From a bacterium (GTDB taxonomy: Bacteria > Oederibacteriota > CAKKQC01), in assembly GCA_919901855.1 (NCBI GenBank), contig CAKKQC010000028.1, positions 117,598-181,597 on the forward strand: a stretch of DNA of 64,000 nt, written 5' to 3'. Each line of letters starts with the position of its first letter. Positions within the stretch are counted from its first letter, which is position 1. A program made the translations under genes and the position numbers. The notes under the pieces were generated by a model. That model saw nothing but the letters and a program-made list of their open reading frames with translations, was not told where the DNA came from and did not search any database. Positions 37,201 through 45,001 of the stretch are shown piece by piece.

Positions 37201-37450
37201 CGCCGGCGGGGATCTCGACATCGCGGGAGGCGGGCTCGGCCCGCCACCCGTCGGTCCCGGCCAGCCGCACCGCGCCCCGGAGGGGCGTTTCGCCCCGGTT
37301 CTCGACGACGACGGTCACGACGTACGGGGTCGCGGTGGCCGTGATCCTGGCCGGCCCCTCGATCCGGGCGGTGAGCGTCCCCGCCGAATCAACCGGCGGA
37401 TCGAACGCGGCGAGAACGGTCGTGGTGGCCATCATGAGCATCGCCAGCAT
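34211..37450 (-). CDS. Large exported glycoside-hydrolase-like protein (family unassigned)
   Basis: A 1,079-residue protein with a short N-terminal signal sequence. Residues ~25-125 look like an Ig-like NEW3/CARDB domain (VVENRGETPLRGAVRL). Beta-rich regions follow to about 560, then a TIM-barrel with VVVWHVWQRHGYDYRLPDIWPP, FAPHDNYIDFYPDSEGF and APDAYFIDVWSSIGPYDCW, where the Asp of FIDVWSS is a good nucleophile candidate; a beta-sandwich ends the chain. The barrel resembles glycosidases acting on O-glycans or alpha-galactosides (GH101/GH36-type architecture), but I cannot assign a family. A TACAAT -10 sits 7 nt before the ATG. A compound palindrome (36607-36648) lies in the coding sequence. 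Confidence 0.72.
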   Translation of the reverse strand: MLAMLMMATTTVLAAFDPPVDSAGTLTARIEGPARITATATPYVVTVVVENRGETPLRGAVRLAGTDGWRAEPASRDVEIPAGGLAKAAFVVTAPVGTYNAWYPVHAFIEAGGASLHPVLLVECALPDPPRATPSIPWTPVAVAPDSALALWRLPVRRVILRVFGDPARTLPVGWSGEDAVTRAWAGFSDGTDRGGWREAITMHPPWLDRAGTILTEYPVRLPATTPLKLTFANAIRDHHHDQGEPPSDGVTFRVRVAPLDAPVDGPGDAGASLRDASGIAAGEEGEVVFEHHTLAKRWEPHEADLSKFAGQAVRLQLESHPGPKNDTTCDQSFWAEPTLVAGKPPKPAVFPPKAGSPQKTLGRIGKGRDAWTVGVRPGSRGLLDAAVEFRNGDRRLLFHGFRVRVLGDALDDTRSAAVLREVVNEPVPDGVRVRHRFESWAGSFDLVGELSVWGPALRASFRLENAPADRPWMVVRLDEVAAGPWSATAARVFAGDGNVIEKPGSFNLGFDGHRLSTSFVGFDFPGVSIVQATDAVPDSLTVDPAARQYTLRGPGTQTQVFLPCRTVWDGIRAWRDTNGLKAAAGVQTLAGRFVFDLWGGRYAESMKALERAFRYGLTDAVVVWHVWQRHGYDYRLPDIWPPRGEYGTLAELAALAKSCRDHGVLFAPHDNYIDFYPDSEGFSYDQIAFDAGGAPVKAWLNSWHANAQSYRSRPDADLAPLQRNVRLIKAGLAPDAYFIDVWSSIGPYDCWSRDGRFLDRSFTRTVWGEAFAWIRTTLGGNAPQISESGHDALIGWLDGAQTNHLRVGPPLPGDMSWCVWDIRCADAERVPWHDAAHHDRFILHGAGYPGRYEGGLDAKAHGIYSDDYIATEILDGHPAMVSNAFSPDVVRKYWLTHDVARALGLARMDRVEFAGKDLHRQHVKWEGGGEVWVNRGKTAWMVKDHTLPPFGFYSRIPTKRGVVEAAIERKDEGIVEWSYGPSGLYVNGRGAKVAVRGVAAAGGCRVTVVDDVVTVTPLPETTAKISLGWRSLPWKLPEPTLATAAAEDGAPLGKVSLHRAKGVFSFTPAAGVFAIRLR
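36607..36648. repeat. Compound palindrome inside the glycosidase-like gene (GGA and AGGA loops)
   Basis: First hairpin: perfect 10-bp arms CCGCGATGCC (36607-36616) and GGCATCGCGG (36620-36629) around GGA. Directly after it: 7-bp arms GCGACGC (36631-36637) and GCGTCGC (36642-36648) around TCCT, which is AGGA on the other strand. Both are in frame and encode an Ala/Gly/Ser-rich stretch. Confidence 0.75.
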
Positions 37451-37457
37451 TGCCCCG

Positions 37458-37463
37458 ATTGTA
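37458..37463 (-). promoter_or_regulatory. -10 element of the large glycosidase-like gene
   Basis: TACAAT (37463-37458) followed by 7 nt and the ATG at 37450. No ribosome-binding site and no clear -35. It matches the leaderless arrangement seen at several other gene starts in this window. Confidence 0.6.
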
Positions 37464-37496
37464 CTCCCCGCGGGCGGCGCGGCCCCATCGCCGGGG

Positions 37497-40085
37497 CTAG
37501 TCGTCCTCGCCGGAGAGGGTGAGGCCGAGGGGCTTGAGGCCCCGGCCGTGGGGCCCGGCCCACTCGGCGGGGTAGGGCTCAGTCCCGCGCATCGCGTGCC
37601 AGAGAATCCGGTTAAGCGTGTCCTCGTTGGCGGCGTCCACGTGCGCGAAGTCCAGGCGCTCGCTCAGTTCCGCCCAATGCCGCTCGTTCGGCGCCAGCGT
37701 CTTCTTCTCCGGGTTCATCTGGTCCAGCGGCACCTCGTTGGGCCGGGCCATGTACGGCGTGAGGTCCGGCTTCTCCCCGAAGCACGCGGTCATGAGCGGC
37801 GCCATCGCGTCCATCTGGTTGAGCGGCGGGAGGCCCAGGATCCGTTCGATCGTGTGGATCACGGAGGTCTGGTTGTAGAACTCCTTGACCGTCCGCTTGA
37901 GCCGGCTGTACGGGCTGATGACGAGGCACACGGACCGGTGGCCGTCGACGTGATCGAACCCGTCCTGGGGGTCGTCCTCGTTCACGAAGAGAACGGTCTT
38001 GGGCCAGAACCGGCTCTTCGAGATCGCCTCGACGCACCGGGCGAGCGCGAGGTCGTTGTCGGCGACGTGCGCGGCGGGCGTGGGGTAGCCCGGCTGCGAG
38101 CCCGAGGTGTGGTTGTTCGGCAGGTACAGGATGATGAAGTTCGGCCACTCGCCCCTGGCCTCGCACTCCGCGAACTCCTTGAGGAAGGCCTCCGCCCGCA
38201 CGACGTCCGGGATGCGCATGAGCCAGCCCGGATAGGTGGGGCTCGTATACGGCCCGAGGTGCTCGGGCAGGAGGTGCTGGACGAACCGGGGGCCGCCGGT
38301 CTTCGCCTGGTACCCGCGCCAGAAATCCGTCCAGGAGGCGTCGTCGGGCACGGCATCGGGCAGGTCGAGCTCGCCGTAGTTCCGGAACGAGAGCCCGTGA
38401 CTTAGCACGTTGTCCCAGATGGACCCGGAGGTCGAGAACGCGAGCGGGTCGGTCCCGAAGTTGTAGGTCCGCGTCCACCCCGCGGTCGCCTTCTCGAGGT
38501 AGCCGGAGGCGTTGGCCTCGATCGCCCACGCGTGGCCGTCGGACGAGAGGACGCCGTTGCAGTAGTAGTTGTCGAGCAGGACGAACTGTTCCGCGATCGC
38601 GTGGTGGTTCGGAGTGACCTTCCGGCCGAAGATGCAGAGCCGGGGCTCGCCGTTGCCGCCGGCCATGTCGCCGAGGACCTGGTCGTAGGTCCGGTTCTCC
38701 TTGATGACGTACACGACGTGCTCGAAGACCGACGGCTCGCCCGTGCGCGCGGGCACCGGGACCGGCTTCACGCCCGTCCGGGACTTCTCGTAGGCCTTGA
38801 GGATCTGGGGGACCCGGCCGTCGGCGAGCACGCGCCGGGTCATCGCCGCGAGTGTTTCCCGCCCGGGCACGGCCACCTTCGTCGCCGCGCCGTTGGCCCA
38901 GTACACGCTCCAACCCCACTTCGCCCGCTCGTCCTTCTTGACCTCGTCCTTCCGGCCCTGGGGGTTCCGGCCGCCGAGGCCCTTCACGCTCGAGATGAAG
39001 AGCGACTTCCCGTCGGTGACGACGCCGCCCGGGTACCAGGGGGTGGGGATGAACCCCGTGACCTGGCCGAGCCCGTCGGGGGAGAGAGAAACAACCGCGA
39101 TGGCGTTGTTGCCGCCGTTGGCGACGTAGAGCGTCTTCCCGTCGGGCGAGACCGCGACCGCGTTGCTGGCGCTTCCATATGGAAGGGCCGGATTGGGCCT
39201 CACCGGGATGGCGCCCAGCGCGGTGCCCGCCGCGGTGTCGATCACGGTCACGAGGTCCGCGTTCGTGCAGGCGACGTAGAGCCGCTTGCCGTCGGGCGAG
39301 AGCGCGAGCCCGGCCGGGTGGAGCCCGGTCTCTATCTGGGAGGATTCGCGGCCCGCGGCAAGGTCAACGACGCTCAACGTTCCGCTCGACGCGATCCCGC
39401 GGGCGTCCACGACGACGTCCGAGCCCGCCGACTTCGCCGTGGTCTCGCCCGGCTTGGGGACCCGGCCGCCCCAGTTCGAGACCCAGGCCGTCCTTCCATC
39501 CGCCGAAAGGACGACCTGGTACGGGGCGATTCCGACCGGGATCTCGCGGACGGCGCCGGTGACAAGGTCCACGCCGGCGATGGTATTGTTCATCGAGAGG
39601 CAGACCCAGGCGGTCCTGCCGTCGCGGGAGATCGCGACGCCCAGCGGGTTCGACCTCTCCCGTCCGCCCGTGCCCGTCAGCGTGAACTGGCGGCCCCACG
39701 AGAGCGTGCGGTTGGGCGCGACCAGGAGTTCGTTCAGCGTCTTCTCCGTTAGCGTCACGAACACGCGGCCTCCGTCGGGGCTGACCGCGATCCCGGTCTG
39801 CGATCCGCCGTAGTCGCCCCATACCGTGCTCAGGTTCTTCCACGTCTTCGTGTCGACCGCGACCACGCTCCAGCCGCCCTTGACGTACACGGTCCTTCCG
39901 TCGGGCGAAAGCGCCAGGTCGAGCGCCGTGGACCCGATCTCGAGCGTCTTCCCGGCCGGATGCAGGAGCTGGCGGGTGGAGACCACGATCCCGCCGTCCT
40001 CGGCCGGGCCCACGGTTGCCTGGTCAACGGCGCGGACGGGGGAAGCGAGGAGGAGTATCGCGATCGCGAGGGTGCGCATGCCCAT
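37497..40085 (-). CDS. Exported beta-propeller fused to a phospholipase C/acid phosphatase-type phosphoesterase
   Basis: An 862-residue protein with a signal peptide (cleavage near ASPVRAVD). Residues ~50-400 are YVTN/NHL-like propeller blades, each with LSPDGRTVYV-type strands (ALSPDGKRLYVACTNADLVTVID). The C-terminal ~400 residues are a phosphoesterase of the alkaline phosphatase superfamily: VYVIKENRTYDQVLGDM with the nucleophile Thr, SSDGHAWAIEANASGYLEK, then LPNNHTSG and FVNEDDPQDGFDHVDGHRSVCLVISPY with metal ligands. ATG at 40085 overlaps the alpha-galactosidase stop by one base (TGATG). An open frame continuing further upstream is only shadow of that gene. Substrate may be a phosphodiester in environmental glycans or lipids. 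Confidence 0.85.
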   Translation of the reverse strand: MGMRTLAIAILLLASPVRAVDQATVGPAEDGGIVVSTRQLLHPAGKTLEIGSTALDLALSPDGRTVYVKGGWSVVAVDTKTWKNLSTVWGDYGGSQTGIAVSPDGGRVFVTLTEKTLNELLVAPNRTLSWGRQFTLTGTGGRERSNPLGVAISRDGRTAWVCLSMNNTIAGVDLVTGAVREIPVGIAPYQVVLSADGRTAWVSNWGGRVPKPGETTAKSAGSDVVVDARGIASSGTLSVVDLAAGRESSQIETGLHPAGLALSPDGKRLYVACTNADLVTVIDTAAGTALGAIPVRPNPALPYGSASNAVAVSPDGKTLYVANGGNNAIAVVSLSPDGLGQVTGFIPTPWYPGGVVTDGKSLFISSVKGLGGRNPQGRKDEVKKDERAKWGWSVYWANGAATKVAVPGRETLAAMTRRVLADGRVPQILKAYEKSRTGVKPVPVPARTGEPSVFEHVVYVIKENRTYDQVLGDMAGGNGEPRLCIFGRKVTPNHHAIAEQFVLLDNYYCNGVLSSDGHAWAIEANASGYLEKATAGWTRTYNFGTDPLAFSTSGSIWDNVLSHGLSFRNYGELDLPDAVPDDASWTDFWRGYQAKTGGPRFVQHLLPEHLGPYTSPTYPGWLMRIPDVVRAEAFLKEFAECEARGEWPNFIILYLPNNHTSGSQPGYPTPAAHVADNDLALARCVEAISKSRFWPKTVLFVNEDDPQDGFDHVDGHRSVCLVISPYSRLKRTVKEFYNQTSVIHTIERILGLPPLNQMDAMAPLMTACFGEKPDLTPYMARPNEVPLDQMNPEKKTLAPNERHWAELSERLDFAHVDAANEDTLNRILWHAMRGTEPYPAEWAGPHGRGLKPLGLTLSGEDD

Positions 40086-42091
40086 CAGGATACCGGAACG
40101 ACTTCGACCACGGTGGCCCGGAATCTGGCCGGCAGTTCGACGCGGAGCCCGCGGTCCATGAGCTCGGCGCCCGTCGCCTCGGCGGGCGAGACGCCGTTGC
40201 CCGCCAGGGCGTACCGGGTCCTCGGATCGAGGTTCCGGAGGGGAATCCACCGGACGGCGAAACGATCGTCGAGCCGGTACGCGAACACGAGCGACCGCGA
40301 GTCGTCCGCCCGCCGGAGCTGGAGCGCGGCCCAGCCCGTGTGGTCCTCCATCGGCGCCGGGGGCGTGAGGAGGTCGGTGGCGGCCGCGACGATGAATTCG
40401 CGCCAGCGCTTGTACCACGCGACCCGGGCGGCGAGCGCCGTCCGGTCGGCGAGCGGCAGGCTCTCGAGGTCCCCGCTGAGCACGAAGATGCCGGGCATGC
40501 AGACGAGCGTGGCGAAGTCCATGTCCACGGGGATCGGATCGTCGAAACCGTGGATGCGCGCCGCCACGAGCCCGCGGTCCGGCAGCGACTTGATCACGGT
40601 CCAGAGCGTCATGCGCGCGGGCGGCACCCGGAGGGCCGATCCCTGGATCATCCTGATCATGTCGTTCGGGGTCACGTTGTCCGAGAGGAAGATGCCCTCG
40701 TGCTGGCGGGTGAGCTCGAGGTCCATGCGGAGTCCGCCGCTCGCGCACGCCTCGAAGACGCAGCCCGGGAACTTCGCCCGCAGTTCGCCCAGCAGGCGGA
40801 ACCAGGCCGTGTAGTAGTCGGTGAGCTCCCCGCGGCACTCGTCGAGGCCGAGCGGGAAGTTCGAGTCGATCTTCATCCACGCGAGGTCGTAGGTCTCGAC
40901 GACGCGGGACATTTCGCCTTTGAGGTAGGCGTACGCGGCGGGCTCCTCGATGGCGACGCGGAAGGCCTTGTGTCCGGCGGGGGCGAGCCACTCGGGATGG
41001 GACTTCGCGATCGGGGCGGTAGGCACGACCCGCTCGGCCTCCATCCAGAGCCCGAACCTGAGCCCGGCCGCCCGGACCTCGCCGGCGAAGTCGCGCATCT
41101 TCCCCTTGAACGACCGGTCCGCGGTCTCGCGCCAGTCTCCGACCCGGCCGTCCCAGCTCCCCGCGGCGTAGCCGAACCAGCCCGCGTCCACGGTGAAGAC
41201 CTCGCACCCGACCTCCTTGGCGGCCGCCAGCTCCGCCCGCAAGTGGTCGACGTCGAGGTTGTCGTACCGGTCGAACCAGGTGTTGTACTGAACCGGAAAG
41301 GAGGGCTTGGCTTTCGCGAACCACCGGCGCCAGGCGTGGGTGTGCAGGGGCGCGGCGCCGAGGTGGGGCTCGCCGCCCGGGATGCCCTGGAGCAGGAGCT
41401 CGGGCAGCTCGAGCGTGGCCCCGGGCGCGAGGACGAGCGCGAGCGCGCCGTCCGCGAGCCCGGCTTCGATAACCATGCACGGCTTGCCGTCGTAATAGCC
41501 GCCACGGCGTGCGACCCGGATCGTCCAGTTGCCGCGGGGGAGGACGTGGAGGGCGACACCGGGGCCGCCGCCGGGCCGCCGGAAGAACAGATACGGCGGC
41601 GCCGGGATCGCGCTCCGCCCCTGGAAGCCCTCGAGCACGAGCTCCGCGGCCGGGAGGTCAACCCACCCGCCCTGCGATTCGCGGCCCCAGTGGCCGCGCT
41701 GGGCGTAGAGCTCGAGGCCCCCGGGGGCGAGCGGGAACCGCGCCTGGCAGCGGTTGAGCGTGACCGGCGCCACCCCCGAGTTCGTGATCCGGTCGCAGCG
41801 GCTCAGGACGAGATTGGCGGTGTCGAGCGTCCAGACGGTCTCGAGCATGAGCGCGCCGGCCTCGAACGTCGCGGCCATAGTGGCCTGCCCCTCGGAGAGT
41901 CCGCGGAGGAGCGGCTCGCTCGCGTCGCCATCGCCGGCCGACGTCTTGAGGGCGAAGAGGCCGCGGATCTCGGGCTCCTCGGGTGTCGCGGCGCAGGCGA
42001 AGCCGAAGAGCCGCTCGAGCCGGAGCTGGAGGCCTTCGGCCTGCACGACCGTATCGAGCCCGCCGGGCGCGCAGAGGGTGACCTCGTGCAT
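40085..42091 (-). CDS. Alpha-galactosidase, GH36-like
   Basis: A 668-residue enzyme releasing terminal alpha-linked galactose. An N-terminal beta-sandwich (to about 270) precedes the TIM barrel: FPVQYNTWFDRYDNLD, FTVDAGWFGYAAGSW, WMKIDSNFPLG with the Asp nucleophile, FEACASGGLRMDLE, and FLSDNVTPNDMIRMIQG with the acid/base Asp. A C-terminal beta-domain follows. No signal peptide is seen from the ATG at 42091, so it should act in the cytoplasm on imported oligosaccharide. TTGACA (42130-42125), 18 nt, TACCGT (42106-42101), then 9 nt to the ATG forms its promoter, divergent from the iron transporter gene. Coupled to the downstream phosphoesterase gene by TGATG. Confidence 0.9.
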   Translation of the reverse strand: MHEVTLCAPGGLDTVVQAEGLQLRLERLFGFACAATPEEPEIRGLFALKTSAGDGDASEPLLRGLSEGQATMAATFEAGALMLETVWTLDTANLVLSRCDRITNSGVAPVTLNRCQARFPLAPGGLELYAQRGHWGRESQGGWVDLPAAELVLEGFQGRSAIPAPPYLFFRRPGGGPGVALHVLPRGNWTIRVARRGGYYDGKPCMVIEAGLADGALALVLAPGATLELPELLLQGIPGGEPHLGAAPLHTHAWRRWFAKAKPSFPVQYNTWFDRYDNLDVDHLRAELAAAKEVGCEVFTVDAGWFGYAAGSWDGRVGDWRETADRSFKGKMRDFAGEVRAAGLRFGLWMEAERVVPTAPIAKSHPEWLAPAGHKAFRVAIEEPAAYAYLKGEMSRVVETYDLAWMKIDSNFPLGLDECRGELTDYYTAWFRLLGELRAKFPGCVFEACASGGLRMDLELTRQHEGIFLSDNVTPNDMIRMIQGSALRVPPARMTLWTVIKSLPDRGLVAARIHGFDDPIPVDMDFATLVCMPGIFVLSGDLESLPLADRTALAARVAWYKRWREFIVAAATDLLTPPAPMEDHTGWAALQLRRADDSRSLVFAYRLDDRFAVRWIPLRNLDPRTRYALAGNGVSPAEATGAELMDRGLRVELPARFRATVVEVVPVS

Positions 42092-42100
42092 AACGCCCTG

Positions 42101-42151
42101 ACGGTAGGCTCCCGCACGGGTCCCTGTCAATGCCCCACGTATTGATATACT
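42101..42151. promoter_or_regulatory. Interlocked divergent promoters, alpha-galactosidase / ferritin-VIT1
   Basis: Leftward: -35 TTGACA (42130-42125), 18-nt spacer, -10 TACCGT (42106-42101), 9 nt to ATG. Rightward: extended -10 TGA-TATACT (42143-42151) with 7 nt to ATG at 42159, and its -35 position falls on the leftward -35. RNA polymerase could not occupy both at once. Confidence 0.7.
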
Positions 42152-42158
42152 CCGGGCG

Positions 42159-43277
42159 ATGGCAATGGAGCAGGCCCAATTGGCCGCCTGGCGCATTCAC
42201 TGGCAGGACGAGGTGGACGCGGCGTGGCTGTACCGGCGGCTGACGGTCCTGGTCCGGGACGACCGGAGCCGCGGGCTCTGCGCCCGGCTGGCCGAGGTCG
42301 AGGACCGCCACGCGTCCATGTGGACGAAGGTGCTTGCCGAGCACGGGGTTACGACCCCGGCCCCGGCCCCCCGGCTCAAGGCGCGGATGCTGGCGTGGGC
42401 CGCGGAGCGGTTCGGTCCCGGGTTCCTGCTCTCCATGATGCTCCGCGAGGAGGGGCGGGAGGTCCAGGGCTACCTCGTCATGCACCGGCAGGAGGCGCCC
42501 GGCGAGGTCAAGGACACGGCGCTCACGCTCGCGCGGGATTCGGCCCAGCATGCGAGCGCGCTCCAGGACCTGGCGGGCACCGGGGCCGCGGGCGAGCCGT
42601 GGCACCAGGCGGGGTCCGGCGGATTCCTGCGCAACGTCGTGTACGGGTTCAACGACGGGCTCACGGCGAACTTCGGGCTGGTCGCCGGCGTCATCGGCGG
42701 CGATGTCAGCGCGCATGTGATCATCCTCTCCGGATTCTCGGGATTGCTCGCGGACTCGCTCTCGATGGGATCGTCCGGGTACCTGGCGGCCAAGAGCGAG
42801 GCCGAGGTCTACGAGCACGAGATCCAGATGGAGCGGGACGAGATCAAGCTCATGCCCGAGGTCGAGGAGCAGGAGCTCGCGATCCTGTACGAGGCCAAGG
42901 GAATGCCGCCCGACCGGGCCCGCCAGCTCGCGCACGAGGCGACCGCCGACCCCGAACGGTTCGTCGCGGAGTCGGTGAAGGAGGAGCTCGGGATCTCCGG
43001 AACCCGCTCCTCGCCGATGCGGGAGGCGTGGGTGACCGGGACCGCCACCGCCGTCGGCGCGTTCATCCCCGTCGTTCCCTTCCTGTTCATGACCGGGCCC
43101 GCCGCGGCCTGGACCTCGTTCGGAATCGCGATGTTGTCCCACTTCGCCGTCGGCGCGATGCGGAGCTTCTTCACCGGCCGCGGGATATTCCGGTCCGGGA
43201 TCGACATGTTCGTGGTCGGCCTCGGCGTCGCCGTCCTCGGGTACGTGGTCGGCGACCTCGTGGCGAAAGTGCTGTGA
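42159..43277 (+). CDS. Ferritin-like/VIT1 membrane iron (or manganese) transporter
   Basis: A 372-residue fusion. Residues 1-~145 form a ferritin-like four-helix region with paired acidic/histidine motifs (WQDEVDAAWLYRRL, EVEDRHASMW, REEGREVQGY, DSAQHASAL). Residues ~150-372 are a CCC1/VIT1 domain with FLRNVVYGFNDGLTANFGLVAGVIGG, SMGSSGYLAAKSEAE, a cytosolic acidic helical segment, and three C-terminal helices. MbfA-type proteins with this layout export iron and protect from peroxide. It starts from an extended -10 promoter, probably leaderless. The next gene overlaps its stop (GTGA), an unexpected link with a glycosidase-like gene. Confidence 0.88.
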   Translation: MAMEQAQLAAWRIHWQDEVDAAWLYRRLTVLVRDDRSRGLCARLAEVEDRHASMWTKVLAEHGVTTPAPAPRLKARMLAWAAERFGPGFLLSMMLREEGREVQGYLVMHRQEAPGEVKDTALTLARDSAQHASALQDLAGTGAAGEPWHQAGSGGFLRNVVYGFNDGLTANFGLVAGVIGGDVSAHVIILSGFSGLLADSLSMGSSGYLAAKSEAEVYEHEIQMERDEIKLMPEVEEQELAILYEAKGMPPDRARQLAHEATADPERFVAESVKEELGISGTRSSPMREAWVTGTATAVGAFIPVVPFLFMTGPAAAWTSFGIAMLSHFAVGAMRSFFTGRGIFRSGIDMFVVGLGVAVLGYVVGDLVAKVL

Positions 43278-44389
43278 CGCTGGCGGGCTTGCTGCTGGTG
43301 GCTTCGTCGCTCGCCCGCGCCGCCCTCCCCGAGTTGCCGATTGCGGTCTGGTGCCAGGACCCAGTGAATGCAGCCAAGTTCAAGGCCGCGGGGATCAACC
43401 TCTACGTCGCGCTCTGGAAAGGCCCGACCGAGGACCAGCTTGCGGCGCTAAAGGCGGCAGGCATGCCCGTGGTCTGCGACCAGAACGAGGTGGGGCTGAA
43501 GCACCTCGCCGACCCCGTGATCGCGGCGTGGATGCACGGCGACGAGCCGGACAACGCCCAGAGCCTGCCCGCGGGACAGGAGGGATACGGCCCGCCGATT
43601 CTGCCGTCCGTCATCGTTGCCGACTACGAGAAGATCCGGAAGCGCGATTCCGCGCGGCCCGTGATCCTCAACCTCGGCCAGGGCGTGGCGTGGGATGGCT
43701 GGTACGGCCGCGGGGTGCGGACCAACCACCCCGAGGACTATGCCCAGTACGCGAAAGGCTGCGACATCGCCTCGTTCGACATCTACCCCGCGGTCCACGA
43801 TCACGCCGACATTTCGGGGAAGCTCTGGTACGTGCCGTACGGCGTCGAGCGGCTGCGAGGCTGGGCAAAGGCCAAGACGGTCTGGGCCTGCATCGAGGCG
43901 TCGCGGATCAGCAACGTCAAGGTCAGTCCATCGCCCGCCCAGGTCCGGTTCGAGGTCTGGTCCGCGATCATCTCCGGCGCCCGCGGGATCATCTACTTCG
44001 TCCACCAGTTCGAACCCCGGTTCGTCGAGGCCAGCCTGCTCGAGAACCCGGACCTGCTCGCCGCTGTGACCGCGTTGAACCGCGACGTCACGGACTTTGC
44101 CCCCGTGATCAACGGCGAGGAGATGAGCGGCCACCTCACCGTCAGCTCCGACGCGGGCGCGGACCGGTTCCGGGTCATGCACCGCCGGGCGCAGGGCGCG
44201 GACTGGATCTTCGCCGCGTCGTGGCACGACAAACCCGCGACCGCGGTCTTCACGCTGTCGCCGCCGCAGGGCGGGAGAGCCAGGGTCGCGGTCGTGGGGG
44301 AGGCGCGTACCGTCCAGCGCCTCGGCCCCCGCTTCCAGGACGACTTCCCTCCGTATTCCGTCCACATCTACCGGCTCGGGACATTGTGA
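43274..44389 (+). CDS. Exported glycoside-hydrolase-like TIM-barrel protein, family unknown
   Basis: A 371-residue protein with a signal peptide (LAGLLLVASSLARAALP). The rest reads as a barrel: LPIAVWCQDPVNAAKFKAAGINLYV, VVCDQNEVG, WMHGDEPDNAQSL, ASFDIYPAVHD, WACIEASR, GARGIIYFVHQF, with a small beta-domain at the end. HGDEPD and FDIYP resemble the acidic motifs of clan-A glycosidases, so sugar hydrolysis or binding is likely, but no family can be named. GTG start at 43274 overlaps the transporter stop (GTGA), and its own stop overlaps a 41-residue membrane protein the same way. Confidence 0.7.
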   Translation: MTLAGLLLVASSLARAALPELPIAVWCQDPVNAAKFKAAGINLYVALWKGPTEDQLAALKAAGMPVVCDQNEVGLKHLADPVIAAWMHGDEPDNAQSLPAGQEGYGPPILPSVIVADYEKIRKRDSARPVILNLGQGVAWDGWYGRGVRTNHPEDYAQYAKGCDIASFDIYPAVHDHADISGKLWYVPYGVERLRGWAKAKTVWACIEASRISNVKVSPSPAQVRFEVWSAIISGARGIIYFVHQFEPRFVEASLLENPDLLAAVTALNRDVTDFAPVINGEEMSGHLTVSSDAGADRFRVMHRRAQGADWIFAASWHDKPATAVFTLSPPQGGRARVAVVGEARTVQRLGPRFQDDFPPYSVHIYRLGTL

Positions 44390-44511
44390 ACTCCATCTGG
44401 TTCGGACCCGTGTTCGTAGTCGGGGTCGCGATGCTCGTCATCGGGTTGACCTCACGGATCAGCGGGTGGTCCCTGCTTGCAGGCGGGGAAGAGAACTACT
44501 CAGGACACTGA
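44386..44511 (+). CDS. Small single-span membrane protein (41 residues)
   Basis: A 41-residue ORF starting with GTG at 44386, overlapping the stop of the hydrolase-like gene by four bases (GTGA), the coupling form used by annotated genes in this window. Residues ~5-22 (WFGPVFVVGVAMLVIGLTS) are a clear membrane helix; the tail is polar. Function unknown; it may be a small subunit acting with the iron transporter or the exported hydrolase. Confidence 0.6.
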   Translation: MNSIWFGPVFVVGVAMLVIGLTSRISGWSLLAGGEENYSGH

Positions 44512-44710
44512 GTAAATGGACAATTTGGCATGAAACGCATGTAAGAGGCCGGTTTCTGATGTCCTGTTTGCCCGACTCAGGGAGCTCGACAATTCGTGCT
44601 GGGGCAAAGGTAGGGGCATCTACGCCTGCGGGCTGGGGGACGCATGAATGGGGGGGCCCGCCACTGAGGTGATGTCCACATACCGATATTGGCGCCTCCG
44701 GGTTCTCCGT

Positions 44711-44860
44711 GGGTTCGATTGGCCTTGGGACTCCCTCTACCGCGAAGCGGGAGAGGGAGCTCATGCCAGAGAGGGTGAGGGTGCTGCGGAGAATTCAAGC
44801 CTGGGGTGCGGTAAGTCCAATCGAACCCTCACCCTCCCCTCTCCCGAAACGGGCGAGGGT
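44711..44860. mobile_element. MITE-like palindromic element
   Basis: Nested inverted repeats: GGGTTCGATTGG (44711-44722) with CCAATCGAACCC (44817-44828), and GAGGGTGAGGGT (44771-44782) with ACCCTCACCCTC (44825-44836). A local hairpin CTCCCTCT...GAA...AGAGGGAG spans 44731-44759, and CTCCCG-AAA-CGGG lies near 44844. CCCTCACCC/CTCTCCC-type palindromes are common dispersed repeats in GC-rich bacteria. No transposase is present. Confidence 0.55.
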
Positions 44861-44924
44861 ACAGCGTGGAGAAGGCGCTGCCATTGGTTGTGGCTGAGGC
44901 AGCCCACACGAACTCCGGAAGCGC

Positions 44925-44978
44925 TCCGATATCGGACAGCGTCACGCTAGGCGTGTCCGATATGACGGTGTCCGATAT
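44925..44978. repeat. Cluster of TCCGATAT sites
   Basis: TCCGATATCGGA, a perfect 12-bp palindrome, is at 44925-44936. GTGTCCGATAT occurs twice as direct repeats, 44953-44963 and 44968-44978, exactly 15 bp apart. Between them a 5-bp hairpin, CACGC-TAG-GCGTG, spans 44943-44955. The spacing is regular enough to suggest a protein-binding array, though it sits at the 3' ends of both neighbouring genes. Confidence 0.5.
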
Positions 44979-45001
44979 TGCAGGTCCCGCACGACGGCCA
45001 G

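Larger units (their letters stand above)
44512..45001. other. Repeat-rich intergenic region without genes
   Basis: About 490 bases between convergent genes with no supported coding sequence. It holds a MITE-like palindromic element (44711-44860) and a cluster of TCCGATAT sites (44925-44978), listed separately. Short hydrophilic open frames cross it but have no start signals. Confidence 0.6.

Noticed and set aside
40086-41480. N-terminal extension of the propeller-phosphoesterase into the alpha-galactosidase gene
   Set aside because: The extra part is Arg/Ala/Pro-rich shadow; a signal peptide begins exactly at the ATG at 40085, which overlaps the upstream stop.
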